Source: an uncultured Clostridia bacterium
GTDB taxonomy: Bacteria > Bacillota > Clostridia > Christensenellales > DTU072
Assembly: GCA_944362765.1 (NCBI GenBank)
Contig: CALVTP010000007.1
Coordinates: 1-64,000 of the forward strand
Reading direction: 5' to 3'
Length of the DNA stretch: 64,000 nt
Part shown: positions 8,857-18,847 of the stretch, one piece after another
Layout of the letters: each line of letters opens with the position of its first letter
How positions within the stretch are numbered: the stretch's first letter is position 1
The notes under the pieces: model-generated
The model's database searches: none
Told to the model about the DNA's origin: nothing
The model's input: the letters and a program-made list of their open reading frames with translations, nothing else
Translations under genes and position numbers: made by a program

Positions 8857-8962
8857 CCCGCGTAGAAGGACAGGAGCGAAGCGACTGTCCGTTTTGGAGT
8901 TAAGCCTTGATAATACCGAAGAGAAGGAAGAGATATCGTCTTAGAAAGATAGATTTTGCGGC

Positions 8963-9076
8963 GGAGTGACGAAATGAGAGAGCGGCATACGACGTATGCC
9001 GCGAACGATATTTCTATACTCCGCCACAAAAGATAATTTGTAAGGCGATAGAAATTTCTTCGAAGCGGTATTATTG
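8963..9076 (+). repeat. 114-bp dispersed repeat, copy 2
   Basis: Near-identical to 1-114, including the palindrome (8982-9002). The flanks 8857-8962 and 9077-9175 hold no gene; CTATAAT at about 9112 resembles a -10 element but has no convincing partner. Confidence 0.85.
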
Positions 9077-9175
9077 AAATATAGCGGGGTACTATGAGCA
9101 TATTAAATTTGCTATAATAAACGGTAAAGCAGGCTTCACCGGTATGTACATTTAAACCAATTACATCTCTTTTTT

Positions 9176-9273
9176 CGCCCCAATCCGCTTCGTAGCTCGT
9201 ACTTTACACGATAGTCTACATCTCGACGGCTGTATTTTATAGTGAGGGTTTGATAGGTCGTAGCCCTTCCCGC
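9176..9273 (-). repeat. Inverted copy of the block at 2074-2171
   Basis: Reverse complement reads GCGGGAAGGGCTACGAC ... AAAATACAGCCGT ... GCGGATTGGGGCG, matching 2074-2171. Together with element C it shows that the repeats on this side of the translation cluster are partly inverted relative to those upstream. Confidence 0.65.
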
Positions 9274-9287
9274 AGAGTAAAATTAAG

Positions 9288-9432
9288 ATTCATAAGGTAG
9301 CTGCTGCGCGGATAAAAAGGTGGATAAACCGGAATATCTTTTAAACGCGTTGCGATATTCTTTTACTTCGCTTAAATCGTGGCAATGTTGCGGTAATCAT
9401 GGCGGTTTTGCACTACAAGGTGGAAGCAAGGC
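9288..9432 (+). repeat. Further copies of the CACAAGG...CGCGGAT repeat family
   Basis: 9288-9395 aligns with 847-945 (GCTGCGCGGAT, GCGATATTCTT, TTCGCTTAAAT in the same order), and 9395-9432 resembles the GGCGGTTTTACATCACAAGGTGG motif at 477-500. An open frame starting at 9399 is a by-product of this repeat; the gene that follows starts at 9735. From 9433 to 9734 I see no further feature apart from a ribosome binding site at 9725. Confidence 0.6.
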
Positions 9433-9734
9433 TCAGGGAAGTTGTTTGGATGATAGGAAAATGCGGTTTGACAAGTCGGGAAACGGATGATAAAATAAAA
9501 TTGTCAGAAGTCTTCGCGAACGGGTTGCCGCAAAGCCTGCGGAAGGCGCCTTCCGATATGCAGAGCTTTGAAAGCGTCCGTGATGAGGAATTCGCGGCGG
9601 CGAAGGCGCTTTCTTCGGCGGAGAATGTTCCGACGGGGAAACTTCGGCGGAGACAACGAAACGGTATGGTAATAGCCCGAGACAAAATAGGTTTTCGGGA
9701 TTTTTGCGCATATAAAAACATACAAAGAGGTAAA

Positions 9735-10547
9735 ATGAAAATTTTCGGCATAAAATTTGGTGAGGCGGTAGAGCAGGGCGTGTCGCAGAGGCTGAACCTG
9801 AAATACGGCGACGGGCATTCCTTCGACGTATATCGGATGGGCGAAGAACGCGCCCCCGTCGTCGTGCATTTCAGCGGAGCAAAGCCGGAGGAGCGTTCGA
9901 AGTATGCGCCGATGGCGTCCAGGCTTGCGAAATCGGGCTTCGCGGTGATGGTGACTTCGCTTCCGGGGCAGAGCGGCGAGGACAACGTCGGGACGGCGAA
10001 GGCGTTTGCAGAGCATCTAAAATTCTGGGGTGCGGGAGAGAAGTTGGAGCTGAATTCGGTCTTTTTCTCGGGAGATCTCGCAGGCGCATGGACGGCGTTC
10101 ACGGCGGGTCTGAAAGCATGTGCTGATGAAAGTTTCTTCTTAAAACCGATAGGACTTCTGGGATTTTCCGGAGTTTATGAGCCGATGGAACTTGCAAAAC
10201 TCGATTTTCGTGCGGCGAGAAAGATGATAAAAACAGGCTTCGGCGTAGGGAAGGAAGGAACGTTACCGGAGGGCGTAGCGCGGCTTTTTACGGAAAATTC
10301 GCCGCCGGTATTTTTCGCGCATTCCGACGCCGACAACCTGTCGTTTGCCGGGACGGCACAGCTGAAATCGGCGATACGGCGGACGGGAGTGCCCTGTTCG
10401 GAATACAGAGCGGCATTTTCCGTCGTCAGGCGCGATTTCTACCTGAAGCCCGATTCCGCGGCAGGCGCTTCGGTGAACGCTGCCGCAGTGCGGTTTATGA
10501 GCAAAGTGCTGAAAGGGGATTTCAAGGGTGAGTACACCGAAATCTGA
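9735..10547 (+). CDS. Alpha/beta-hydrolase-fold protein with degenerate active site
   Basis: 270 residues with the layout of small esterase/dienelactone-hydrolase-like proteins: strand and turn APVVVHFSGAKP (oxyanion region), LAKSGFAVMVTSLPGQ, the nucleophile-elbow region VFFSGDLAGAW, and the acid-strand region VFFAHSDADNLSF. The elbow should read G-x-S-x-G but reads Gly113-Asp-Leu115-Ala-Gly, so the nucleophile serine is replaced by leucine. No histidine is found in the usual C-terminal place either (YRAAFSVVRRDFY). It is thus probably not a hydrolase. The start at 9735 has AGAGG at 9725; the frame is open further upstream, but that part is repeat DNA. It lies 30 bp before a GH31 glycosidase and may act on or bind the same carbohydrates. 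Confidence 0.6.
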   Translation: MKIFGIKFGEAVEQGVSQRLNLKYGDGHSFDVYRMGEERAPVVVHFSGAKPEERSKYAPMASRLAKSGFAVMVTSLPGQSGEDNVGTAKAFAEHLKFWGAGEKLELNSVFFSGDLAGAWTAFTAGLKACADESFFLKPIGLLGFSGVYEPMELAKLDFRAARKMIKTGFGVGKEGTLPEGVARLFTENSPPVFFAHSDADNLSFAGTAQLKSAIRRTGVPCSEYRAAFSVVRRDFYLKPDSAAGASVNAAAVRFMSKVLKGDFKGEYTEI

Positions 10548-10577
10548 GGCTTACCTACATAAAAAACGGGAACCGAT

Positions 10578-12701
10578 ATGGATATGACAAAGTTGTACGG
10601 GGATCCGATGGCGCATCCCGACCAAATCAGCGCCTTTGCACATCACAGAATTACCGTTCTCGAGCCCGACCTCATCAGGGTGGAGACTTCCGAAAGCGGC
10701 GAGTACACCGATTTAAGAAGCCTTGTGGTTGCTAACAGGCGCTTTTCACCATGTCCTTATTCGCTGGAATTCGGCGAAAAATTCGTCGTGGTCATAACCG
10801 AGCGCGCCCGCTTTTTCTTCGAACGCAAAAAAGGAAGAGTGACCGAGGTGGAACTTTACGGAAGGCGGATAAAATTAAACAAGGAAAAAAATCTTCCGGG
10901 GACGGCGCGTACGCTGGACTTCACCTGCGGCTACAAGCGGCTCGGAAGGAGCGTCATCGGCGAGCACGGCGTGGCGGCGCTGACGGACGAATCGATATTG
11001 ATAGACGAGCGCGGCAATTTCAAGCCGCGGCGGGTAAAAGGAACGGACGAGTATGTGTTCGCTTGTCCGGGTCGGGTGCGGGCATTAAAACTTTTGTATA
11101 AACTTACGGGGAAACCGCCGATGATCCCGCGCGCGGCGCTCGGCAATTGGTGGTCGCGCTTTTATAAATACTCCGCCGAAGATTTGAGGGCGCTGACGGA
11201 GAGTTTCGCTGCGCGAGACATTCCCTTTTCGGTGCTGATGGTGGACATGGATTGGCACTGGACGGACGTCAAAAAGCGGTTCGGATATAAAAGCCTCCAA
11301 GGTTCCTATATGCTGCAAAGAGGGTGGACGGGTTACAGCTGGAATGACGAGCTTTTCCCCGATTACAGAAAGTTTTTAAGCGAAATGAAGGAAAAAGGGC
11401 TGCTTATCGGGCTGAATCTCCACCCGCACGGAGGAGTAAGAAGCTTCGAAACGCAATACCCTGAGATGGCGCGCCGCGCGGGAGTCGGCAAAGGAGAAAG
11501 AGTGCCCTTCGACTTTGTCACCGAGAAGGCGCGGCAGGATTACTTTGACGTGCTGCTCCACCCTTACGAGCGTGACGGCGTGGACTTCTGGTGGATCGAC
11601 TGGCAGCAGGGCAAGCGTTCGGGCTTCAAGGGACTGGACCCGTTATGGGCGCTGAACCACTTCCATTATCTCGACTCCGACCGCCCCGAAAGGAGGGGCA
11701 TGATACTTTCAAGGTACTCCGGAGTTGGCTCCCACCGCTATCCCGTCGGCTTTTCGGGGGATACAATAATTTCATGGCGCTCCCTTAAATTCCAGCCGTA
11801 CTTTACCGCCTCGGCGTCAAATATCGGATATACCTATTGGTCGCACGACATCGGCGGGCACACCCTCGGAAGTCCCGGGGACGACGAGCTGTATTTAAGG
11901 TGGATACAGCTCGGAGTTTATTCTCCGATACTCAGACTGCACTCTTCGAATACCGTCCGCTCCAAAGACCCCGACGAACATCCCGCAGTGGCGCGGGAAG
12001 CCGCCGAAGCGCTGCGCTTCAGGATGCGGCTGGTGCCGTACATCTACACCCATAACTACTACAATTACCGCGACGCCAAACCTTTGGTACAGCCGCTTTA
12101 CTACAAGCACACCGAACGCGAAGCATATTCGTTCAGAAACGAATATTACTTCGGTTCCGAACTTATCATAGCTCCCGTCACATCCAAAACCGACAAACGT
12201 ACCGGACTTGCGAAAACCGAAGTTTGGCTTCCCAAAGGTCGTTGGATAGATATCCATACTCGGGAAATCAGAACAGGAGGACGGTTCGTTGCCGAGCGCG
12301 GATTAGCATCCGTCCCGGCGTATTTAAGGGAAGGAGGAATACTTCCGCTTGCCGAAAAAGAGCGGCGCGACACTTCGCTGCCGGAATGCGTGGAACTCAT
12401 GCTGAATCCCGGAAACGGCAAGTACGTGATGTTTGAAGACGACGGCATTTCTAATGATTATAAAAGAGGCGGTGCGTTTACTAAAATCAGGACGTCGATG
12501 GGGGAGGGGCGTTTAAAATTGACCGTTCTAAGCTACGGCGAAACGCAATTTATCCCTGCGGGGCGCTCATACAAACCTACCTTCCTTGAAGGGGAGTGGG
12601 AGCTTGAATCGGTGGAAGGGGGGATCGCCGCAAGTGGAGGATTGGCGCCGTCCGGCGGACAGTTGACGGCGATATTCCGGAGGAAAGATGCTGCCGAATA
12701 A
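10578..12701 (+). CDS. Glycoside hydrolase family 31 alpha-glycosidase
   Basis: 707 residues, cytoplasmic (no signal peptide). GH31 enzymes are retaining alpha-glycosidases (alpha-glucosidase, alpha-xylosidase and others). After an N-terminal beta-sandwich, the barrel starts near residue 180 (IPRAALGNWWSRFY). The nucleophile is Asp341 in DFWWIDWQQG and the acid/base Asp395 in GFSGDTIISW, followed by the family hallmark YWSHDIGGH and the beta domain LIIAPVT. The WIDWQQG form suggests an alpha-glucosidase/xylosidase subgroup, but the substrate cannot be fixed. Its stop overlaps the mfd start by 14 bp, so the two are probably co-transcribed and translationally coupled. The start is uncertain between ATG at 10578 and 10584. 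Confidence 0.88.
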   Translation: MDMTKLYGDPMAHPDQISAFAHHRITVLEPDLIRVETSESGEYTDLRSLVVANRRFSPCPYSLEFGEKFVVVITERARFFFERKKGRVTEVELYGRRIKLNKEKNLPGTARTLDFTCGYKRLGRSVIGEHGVAALTDESILIDERGNFKPRRVKGTDEYVFACPGRVRALKLLYKLTGKPPMIPRAALGNWWSRFYKYSAEDLRALTESFAARDIPFSVLMVDMDWHWTDVKKRFGYKSLQGSYMLQRGWTGYSWNDELFPDYRKFLSEMKEKGLLIGLNLHPHGGVRSFETQYPEMARRAGVGKGERVPFDFVTEKARQDYFDVLLHPYERDGVDFWWIDWQQGKRSGFKGLDPLWALNHFHYLDSDRPERRGMILSRYSGVGSHRYPVGFSGDTIISWRSLKFQPYFTASASNIGYTYWSHDIGGHTLGSPGDDELYLRWIQLGVYSPILRLHSSNTVRSKDPDEHPAVAREAAEALRFRMRLVPYIYTHNYYNYRDAKPLVQPLYYKHTEREAYSFRNEYYFGSELIIAPVTSKTDKRTGLAKTEVWLPKGRWIDIHTREIRTGGRFVAERGLASVPAYLREGGILPLAEKERRDTSLPECVELMLNPGNGKYVMFEDDGISNDYKRGGAFTKIRTSMGEGRLKLTVLSYGETQFIPAGRSYKPTFLEGEWELESVEGGIAASGGLAPSGGQLTAIFRRKDAAE

Positions 12702-15700
12702 ATTGCGCGCCGAGGGATTGGGCGGAGCTTTCGGCGAGCTGAACGCGGAACTCGGTGCCTGTAAAAAAATTATAGTCGCGGGCGCCGCAAAAAACGCCAG
12801 GCGCCATATAGCCTCGACGACGGGGCGATTTGTGTTGTACGTTGCGCCGGACAGGCTTTCCGCCGTCGAAGCGCGTGAGATCCTTTCGGACTACTGCGGC
12901 GGTCGGGTGGTTTTCATCCCGGAGCAGCGCGACGCCCTTGTCAATTCGAAATTGAACTTCTCTGAATCGGCAGCCGAGCGCGCGGGAGCGCTTTCCGATA
13001 TTCTGACGGGTGAAGCCGTCGCGGCGACGATATCTGCGGAGTCGCTCCTCGACCGTTTCCCCGACGTCGGCCTCTTCAAAAAAGCCATAAGACAGTTGGC
13101 GAAAGGGGACGAAGCAGAGCCCGAAGCGCTGGAAGATCTCCTCTCGGCGAGCGGCTACAAGCGCGTTTTGAACGTCGAAAAGGTAGGAGAGTTTTCCCGC
13201 CGCGGCGACGTTTTGGATGTCTGGACGAGCTCGTCCGACATGCCCGCGAGAATAGAATTTTTCGGCGACGAGATAGAGTCGATAAGGCTTTTTGCGCCTG
13301 AAACAATGCTGTCGGTGAGGGAGATTGACGAACTGACAATTTCCCCGAGAAGCGACATTCTGATATCCAAAAGCGGAATTATAAGAGCCCAAACAGAGCT
13401 TTTAAAAGAAAAGCGAAACGCGTACAGGGAACTCGGCGAAATAATAAGTGACCAACTCGGGAAGTTAGACGAGGACCCGACCGATCCCGCGCTTGTGTGG
13501 TCGCTGCCGTTTTTTGACGAGCGCTCCTCGGTGTTCGACTTTCTCCCTGAGGACGCAGTGACGGCTTTTGATGAGCCGCGTGCGATTTGGGACAAGGTAC
13601 TCCTTACGAGGGAGCAGCACTTAACGCGTGTCAAGGCTTTGAAGGAATGCGGCTCGGTTTCCTCCAGGCACGCCGAGGCTGTCGCTTCCCCCGAAGAGGT
13701 GCTGAAAAAGATAGCGGAGCTGAAAAGAGCGGTCGGGTTCATGCAGCTGTTTCAGCAATGTCCGCTGTTTGCTCCCGACAAGCTTTTGTCGATAAATTCG
13801 CCGAATCTGACGCAATATCACTTAAATTTCGAGTCGCTGGCGTCGGACGCCGCCGCGTCGATGGGTATCGGGCGGCAGGTAATCGTATATGCGGGCGACG
13901 GAGGCACGGCGAAAACGCTGGCAAGTTTTTTTGACGAACACGGACTTTATGCGCACATAACAAGCGATTTATCCGACAGCTACTCCCTTTTGATAGTGCC
14001 CGAGCGGCTCAGGCGAGGCTTTTCGTATCCCGACTACGGGCTGGTCGTCATCGGAACGGAGGACGTTCTAAGGAAGGGGGCGGAACAGAGAAAGGTCTCC
14101 GTCCGGCGCCGCGAATTCGTCATGCCGGAAAAGGGAGATTACGTCGTGCACGAGCGGCACGGCGTCGGCATATTCGACGGTATGCAGACATTGACGACGT
14201 CGCTCGGGACGCGCGACTATTTTTGCATATTGTACAAGGGAGGGGACAAGCTCTACCTTCCCACGGACAGGCTTGACGAAGTCGAAAGGTACACGGGGGC
14301 TGCCAAACCGCACGTCCACTCGATGAAGAGTCATGAATTCGACAAGGTCAAAGAGCGGGTGCGCCGTTCGGTAAAGGAGATGGCGATAGACTTAAAATCG
14401 CTCTACGAAAAACGACTCCACGCCAAGGGGCACGTTTACGAACCGGACACAATCTGGCAAAAGGAGCTCGAAGACGCCTTCCCTTACACCCCGACGGACG
14501 ACCAGTTGGTGGCGACGGCGGAGATAAAAAGCGACATGGAATCGGGGAAAGTCATGGACAGGCTTTTGGTCGGAGACGTCGGTTTCGGCAAAACCGAAGT
14601 CGCCGTGCGCGCCATCTTCAAAACCGTCATCGAAGGAAAGCAGGCAGCGGTACTTGCGCCGACCACGATACTTGCGAACCAGCATTATCATTCGATATCC
14701 GAGCGCCTGGAGCCGTTCGGGATCAAGATTGACCTTCTTTCACGTTTGGTGTCCCAAAAAGAGATTTCCGGAGTCCTGAACCGCATAAAAGAGGGGAAGA
14801 CGTCCGTCGTGGTGGCGACGCACAGACTGCTCGGGAAGGACGTCGTTTTCCGCGATCTCGGGCTGTTGGTGCTGGACGAAGAGCAGCGTTTCGGCGTCGA
14901 GCACAAGGAAAAAATCAAGGCGTTGAAAGCGAACGTCAACGTGCTCAGCATGTCGGCGACGCCGATCCCGAGAACGCTCCATATGTCGCTTAGCGGCATC
15001 AGGGACATCTCGATATTGGAAACGCCGCCGGAGGGGCGGCTTCCCGTGGAGACGTATGTCGTCGAACTGACCGACGCGCTCATAAAAGACGCCTGTATGC
15101 GCGAAGTGGGGCGAGGAGGTCAGGTCTACATTCTGTTCAACCGCGTACAGGGCATCGAAAAGTTCGCCGCGCACGTCAAGGAGCTTTTAGGTCCCGACGT
15201 CGGAATAATTTACGCACACGGGCAGATGCATCCGAACGACTTAAACGAAAAGATACAGGCTTTTTACGACAAAAAAGCCGACATTCTGATAGCTACCGCC
15301 ATCATCGAAAACGGCATAGACATCCCGGACGCCAACACCATGATAGTCGTCGACGCCGACAAGTTCGGGCTGGGTGAACTCTATCAGCTCAGGGGGAGAG
15401 TAGGCAGGAGCCCGCGGCTTGCCTACGCTTATTTTACGGTTAGAGAAGGCGCTGTAATAACCGAAGACGCCGCAAAGCGCCTTGAAGCGCTAACCGCTTA
15501 TACCGAGCTCGGATCGGGCTTCAGGATAGCGATGCGCGACCTCGAAATAAGGGGAGCGGGGAACATTCTCGGAAAGGAACAGCACGGCAACATGGAGAGG
15601 GTGGGCTACGATATGTATTGCCGGATTCTGAAGGAGTCCGTCGACGAACTGACAGGCGGCTCAACCAAAACCGAAGGCTATTTCGAGGTGACGATGGAGG

Positions 15701-16131
15701 TGGAGGGGGACGCCGAACTTGACAGGGAGTATATCTCCGACGCAAACGCGCGTGTAGCGTTTTATAAGCGAGCGGCGGCGCTCGAAAGTCCCGAAGAGAT
15801 GAAAAAATTCCTTTCCGAAACGGAGGACGTTTACGGCAGATCGCCTTCTTCGGCGAAGCTTTTGGCAAAGATCGGACTCGCGAAAAACCTCGCAAAGAAA
15901 CTCGGAGTGAAGAAAGTTGTTTCGACGAAGACGGGCGCCGGCTTGGAGTTCAAGGACGCTTCCGTCTACAAAAACACCGCCGTATTGGACGCTCTCGAAA
16001 AATTTTCGGACGTGGCGGTGCTGACGCCAAGGGCGTTCCCGGTCATTTTATTCAGGTCAAAGGGATTGGAAGCGGAGGAACGCTTCGAAAACATCGTTAC
16101 TTTCCTCGTAGAGGCGACAAAAAAGCAATAA
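12688..16131 (+). CDS. mfd: Transcription-repair coupling factor
   Basis: 1147 residues, the normal length for Mfd, the ATP-driven translocase that removes stalled RNA polymerase at DNA lesions and recruits UvrA. The UvrB-homology region fills the N-terminal third (RVLNVEKVGEFSRRGDVLDVW). The RNA-polymerase-interacting domain starts near residue 484 (YVVHERHGVGIF). The helicase motor has Walker A GDVGFGKTE (Lys635), a DEEQ box (730-733), SATPIPRTLHMSL and QLRGRVGRS. The TRCF C-terminal domain follows. The start ATG at 12688 lies inside the end of the GH31 gene with AGGAAAG in front. Neighbours are unusual: mfd is often next to pth, which is absent here. Confidence 0.96.
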   Translation: MLPNKLRAEGLGGAFGELNAELGACKKIIVAGAAKNARRHIASTTGRFVLYVAPDRLSAVEAREILSDYCGGRVVFIPEQRDALVNSKLNFSESAAERAGALSDILTGEAVAATISAESLLDRFPDVGLFKKAIRQLAKGDEAEPEALEDLLSASGYKRVLNVEKVGEFSRRGDVLDVWTSSSDMPARIEFFGDEIESIRLFAPETMLSVREIDELTISPRSDILISKSGIIRAQTELLKEKRNAYRELGEIISDQLGKLDEDPTDPALVWSLPFFDERSSVFDFLPEDAVTAFDEPRAIWDKVLLTREQHLTRVKALKECGSVSSRHAEAVASPEEVLKKIAELKRAVGFMQLFQQCPLFAPDKLLSINSPNLTQYHLNFESLASDAAASMGIGRQVIVYAGDGGTAKTLASFFDEHGLYAHITSDLSDSYSLLIVPERLRRGFSYPDYGLVVIGTEDVLRKGAEQRKVSVRRREFVMPEKGDYVVHERHGVGIFDGMQTLTTSLGTRDYFCILYKGGDKLYLPTDRLDEVERYTGAAKPHVHSMKSHEFDKVKERVRRSVKEMAIDLKSLYEKRLHAKGHVYEPDTIWQKELEDAFPYTPTDDQLVATAEIKSDMESGKVMDRLLVGDVGFGKTEVAVRAIFKTVIEGKQAAVLAPTTILANQHYHSISERLEPFGIKIDLLSRLVSQKEISGVLNRIKEGKTSVVVATHRLLGKDVVFRDLGLLVLDEEQRFGVEHKEKIKALKANVNVLSMSATPIPRTLHMSLSGIRDISILETPPEGRLPVETYVVELTDALIKDACMREVGRGGQVYILFNRVQGIEKFAAHVKELLGPDVGIIYAHGQMHPNDLNEKIQAFYDKKADILIATAIIENGIDIPDANTMIVVDADKFGLGELYQLRGRVGRSPRLAYAYFTVREGAVITEDAAKRLEALTAYTELGSGFRIAMRDLEIRGAGNILGKEQHGNMERVGYDMYCRILKESVDELTGGSTKTEGYFEVTMEVEGDAELDREYISDANARVAFYKRAAALESPEEMKKFLSETEDVYGRSPSSAKLLAKIGLAKNLAKKLGVKKVVSTKTGAGLEFKDASVYKNTAVLDALEKFSDVAVLTPRAFPVILFRSKGLEAEERFENIVTFLVEATKKQ

Positions 16132-16194
16132 AACGGAAACAGAGTAAAAAATCCGGCAAAAATTTGCGCCGCGGAAGGTTATAAAAAAGCGGCG

Positions 16195-16209
16195 TTACGG
16201 TTACCGTAA
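16195..16209. promoter_or_regulatory. 15-bp perfect palindrome upstream of the ABC operon
   Basis: TTACGGTTACCGTAA is a perfect inverted repeat with one central base, about 110 bp upstream of the -35 of the ABC-exporter promoter. It is the size of an operator, but no regulator is encoded nearby and the assignment is speculative. Confidence 0.25.
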
Positions 16210-16307
16210 TTTCAAAAAATCGTCAAAAATGCATAAAAATGTTCCCTCTTCGGATGCTAAGCTTGCATTTTGACAAGTAAGCGGAGGAGAGAAAATGTTG
16301 AAAACGT

Positions 16308-16336
16308 TTGACAGCCCATATATATTATGATAATAT
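16308..16336 (+). promoter_or_regulatory. Promoter of the ABC exporter operon
   Basis: Perfect -35 TTGACA (16308-16313) with TAATAT (16331-16336) at 17 bp; GATAAT at 16329 is an alternative at 15 bp. The leader passes through an unusual alternating CGTGCGCGCGC / CGCGCGCG run (16361-16398) just before the ribosome binding site. Confidence 0.6.
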
Positions 16337-16414
16337 ATTATAAGTTTATATATAATAATACGCGTGCGCGCGCATTACATTTACGTATACGCGCGCGTGA
16401 AAACAGGAGAAAAA

Positions 16415-17170
16415 ATGCTGGAAATAAGTCATCTGTACAAAAAGTACCTGAACTCCGAACGCTTTTCGGTGGAAGATTTGTCGCTGTCGCTGAAGCCGGG
16501 CGAGATCTTCGGATTTCTGGGTCAGAACGGCGCCGGTAAGTCGACGACCATCAAGTGCCTGACGGGGATATATCCGTTCAACTCGGGCACCATCACAATT
16601 TGCGGGTACGACATACAAAAAGATCCCATCAACGCCAAGCTGAACATGGGATATGTCCCGGACAACCACTCCGTCTACGAAAAGCTGACGGGAAGGGAGT
16701 ATGTCAATTACACCGCCGACCTTTACAAGGTTTCCAAGAGGGACAGAAACGACCGCTTCGACAGATATGTCAGCCAATTCAAGCTGACGAAAGCCGTCGA
16801 TTCGCAAATCAAGTCCTACTCCCACGGCATGAAGCAGAAGATCTGCATTATTGCGGCGCTGATACACAACCCCAGGCTGTGGGTGTTGGACGAGCCGATG
16901 ATGGGTTTGGATCACCAGTCGATGGCGGAGATATTGAAGAGGATGGACGACCACTGCGCCGAAGGCAACACGGTGTTCTTCTCGTCGCACAACCTCGACC
17001 TCGTTGCCAAGATCTGCGACAGGGCGGCGATAATCAGGGACGGCAAACTTCAGGACGTCATCGATCTTCACATCAAGGGAAACAAAGAGACCCTCGAAAA
17101 GCGCTTCTGCGAGATAACTGCGACGGAGCAGGACATCATCAACGAGCGCACTCTTCTCAGGAGGGGCTGA
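16415..17170 (+). CDS. ABC transporter ATP-binding protein
   Basis: 251-residue nucleotide-binding subunit of an ABC-2-type exporter. Walker A GQNGAGKST (about 36-44), a signature loop of the SYSHGMKQK type, Walker B LWVLDEP with catalytic Glu160, and the switch histidine in FSSHNLD are all intact, so it should hydrolyse ATP. The start is ATG 16415 with AGGAGA at 16405; an upstream in-frame ATG at 16364 lacks a binding site. The stop TGA at 17168-17170 is followed immediately by the permease ATG. The substrate is not evident; the two large anchored proteins downstream are candidates for partners. Confidence 0.92.
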   Translation: MLEISHLYKKYLNSERFSVEDLSLSLKPGEIFGFLGQNGAGKSTTIKCLTGIYPFNSGTITICGYDIQKDPINAKLNMGYVPDNHSVYEKLTGREYVNYTADLYKVSKRDRNDRFDRYVSQFKLTKAVDSQIKSYSHGMKQKICIIAALIHNPRLWVLDEPMMGLDHQSMAEILKRMDDHCAEGNTVFFSSHNLDLVAKICDRAAIIRDGKLQDVIDLHIKGNKETLEKRFCEITATEQDIINERTLLRRG

Positions 17171-18847
17171 ATGAACGGCAACATCCGCACATTACTGAGG
17201 TTGGAGATAAAAAACCGGTTTTCGGCTTATTCGCTGACCGACTACAAATCCTACTTCAAACTTTTATTCACACTGGCTTTGGTCGGAGTCATCTTTTATG
17301 CCATCTATTGGGTGGCGGGGCTGTTTTTCGACATGTTCCTGACGGGCGGCATGCTTTATGAAGCGCTCGTTCTGGTGGTGACGGCTATTTTCCTGTTCAT
17401 GTTGTTTACGGGAATTTCGAGCACGATAAAAGTGTTGTATTACAAAGGCGACAACGAGATCCTGATGCGCTATCCCGTGTCGGGCGCGGAGGTCTTCATT
17501 TCGAAGACGTTGTTTTTGTTCCTCAACCAATTTTTCATCACGGCGATAGTGATGGCGCCCTTCCTGTGGGCGTACGGCGAAGTTTCCGAACTCGGCGTCT
17601 CCTTCTATGCCAAAATCCCGGTGCCGATATTGCTGATGGTGTTCATCAACTTCTTTTTGAGCAACATTCTCGCGATACCGATAATGCACCTTACAAACCG
17701 CATCCGCAACAAGTTCGTTCTGATAATAATAGGACTTGCGCTGCTGGTGACTGCGGCGTTCGCGCTGTACATGACCATATTTAACGGCATGGTCACATAT
17801 ATGAACGATACCGAGTTTTCGGTTTTCAGCGACGACATGGTGGAAGTCATCGAAGGGGTGTGCAAATGGCTGATCCCGTCGAGGTACTTTGCCGACATCA
17901 TGGTGGGGAAGGAGCTGTATGTCGCCTATCCCGCGCTGATAGGGCTGACGGGGCTGTCGCTTATCGGCATGATTCTGATAATCTACTTCCTCTACGCCGA
18001 GACGCTCCTTAAAAACGTCGAGGTGGAGGGCTCCGCTTTCAAGCACGTCACCCGCAACCGCAGAAGACCTATCTTCATCACCCTTCTCAGGAAGGAGTTT
18101 TTACAGGTTTTCCGTTCCGTCAACTACTCTTTCCAATATTTCGTGCTGGCGTGCGCGATGCCGGTCATGGTCTACTTCTGCAACGAGATCACCGGAAGGC
18201 TCGGAAAAGATCAAGTGGGCGAGCAGATAGCTTTGGGCATGACGATGCTGGTCATGCTGATATTCGCGACGGTCATCACTTCCTTTGCGGCGACTTCGAC
18301 CAGCAGGGAAGGAGACAACTTCTACCACACCAAGGTGGCGCCCGTCTCGATACGAACTCAGCTCTTTGCAAAGTTCACGATGTTCCTCCTGGTGTCCGTG
18401 GCGGCGAATGCCGTCTGTGCGGTGGTGCTGTATTACACAAAGCAAGTCGGCTTGGAGGACGCCCTTTGGCTGTTTGCGATGGTGGAGCTTGCGGCGATAG
18501 GTGAAACGCTTATCGCGATGAGAATGGATATCGCCCATCCGTACTTCAATCTCTCCGGCGAAGGCGAAGTCGTCAACAACAACGCTTCGACGACGCTGGC
18601 GGTCGGAATGGGGTTTGCGGTAGCCGTCGTGGTCGGGATAATCTGTATGTTTTTGGGGTATCTCGGCAACACCGGTTTCAGCATCGAGCTGCCGTACACC
18701 GACGCCAATTACGAACCGATGAAGCTTGCCTTCACGACGGATATCATGTATTACGTCGTGACGGCGATGGTGGTGATTTTCTTCGTCGGAGCGGTGCTCG
18801 GATACACGATCGGGCTGAAAAAAGCTTATAACAAAATTGCGAAGTAA
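17171..18847 (+). CDS. ABC-2-type exporter permease
   Basis: 558-residue multispanning membrane protein. Hydrophobic stretches near residues 35-80, 115-145, 155-205, 250-280, 320-400 and 465-550 suggest about 10-12 membrane helices. A first half (FISKTLFLFLNQFFITAIVM) and a second half (LFAKFTMFLLVSVAANAVCA) look related, as in exporters with duplicated six-helix units. It begins at the base after the ATPase stop, so the two are surely one operon. The function is export of an unknown substrate. Confidence 0.85.
   Translation: MNGNIRTLLRLEIKNRFSAYSLTDYKSYFKLLFTLALVGVIFYAIYWVAGLFFDMFLTGGMLYEALVLVVTAIFLFMLFTGISSTIKVLYYKGDNEILMRYPVSGAEVFISKTLFLFLNQFFITAIVMAPFLWAYGEVSELGVSFYAKIPVPILLMVFINFFLSNILAIPIMHLTNRIRNKFVLIIIGLALLVTAAFALYMTIFNGMVTYMNDTEFSVFSDDMVEVIEGVCKWLIPSRYFADIMVGKELYVAYPALIGLTGLSLIGMILIIYFLYAETLLKNVEVEGSAFKHVTRNRRRPIFITLLRKEFLQVFRSVNYSFQYFVLACAMPVMVYFCNEITGRLGKDQVGEQIALGMTMLVMLIFATVITSFAATSTSREGDNFYHTKVAPVSIRTQLFAKFTMFLLVSVAANAVCAVVLYYTKQVGLEDALWLFAMVELAAIGETLIAMRMDIAHPYFNLSGEGEVVNNNASTTLAVGMGFAVAVVVGIICMFLGYLGNTGFSIELPYTDANYEPMKLAFTTDIMYYVVTAMVVIFFVGAVLGYTIGLKKAYNKIAK

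Noticed and set aside
9399..9734. 112-residue N-terminal extension of the alpha/beta-hydrolase-like protein
   Set aside because: The DNA belongs to a repeat family found in noncoding positions; a good start with AGAGG lies at 9735.
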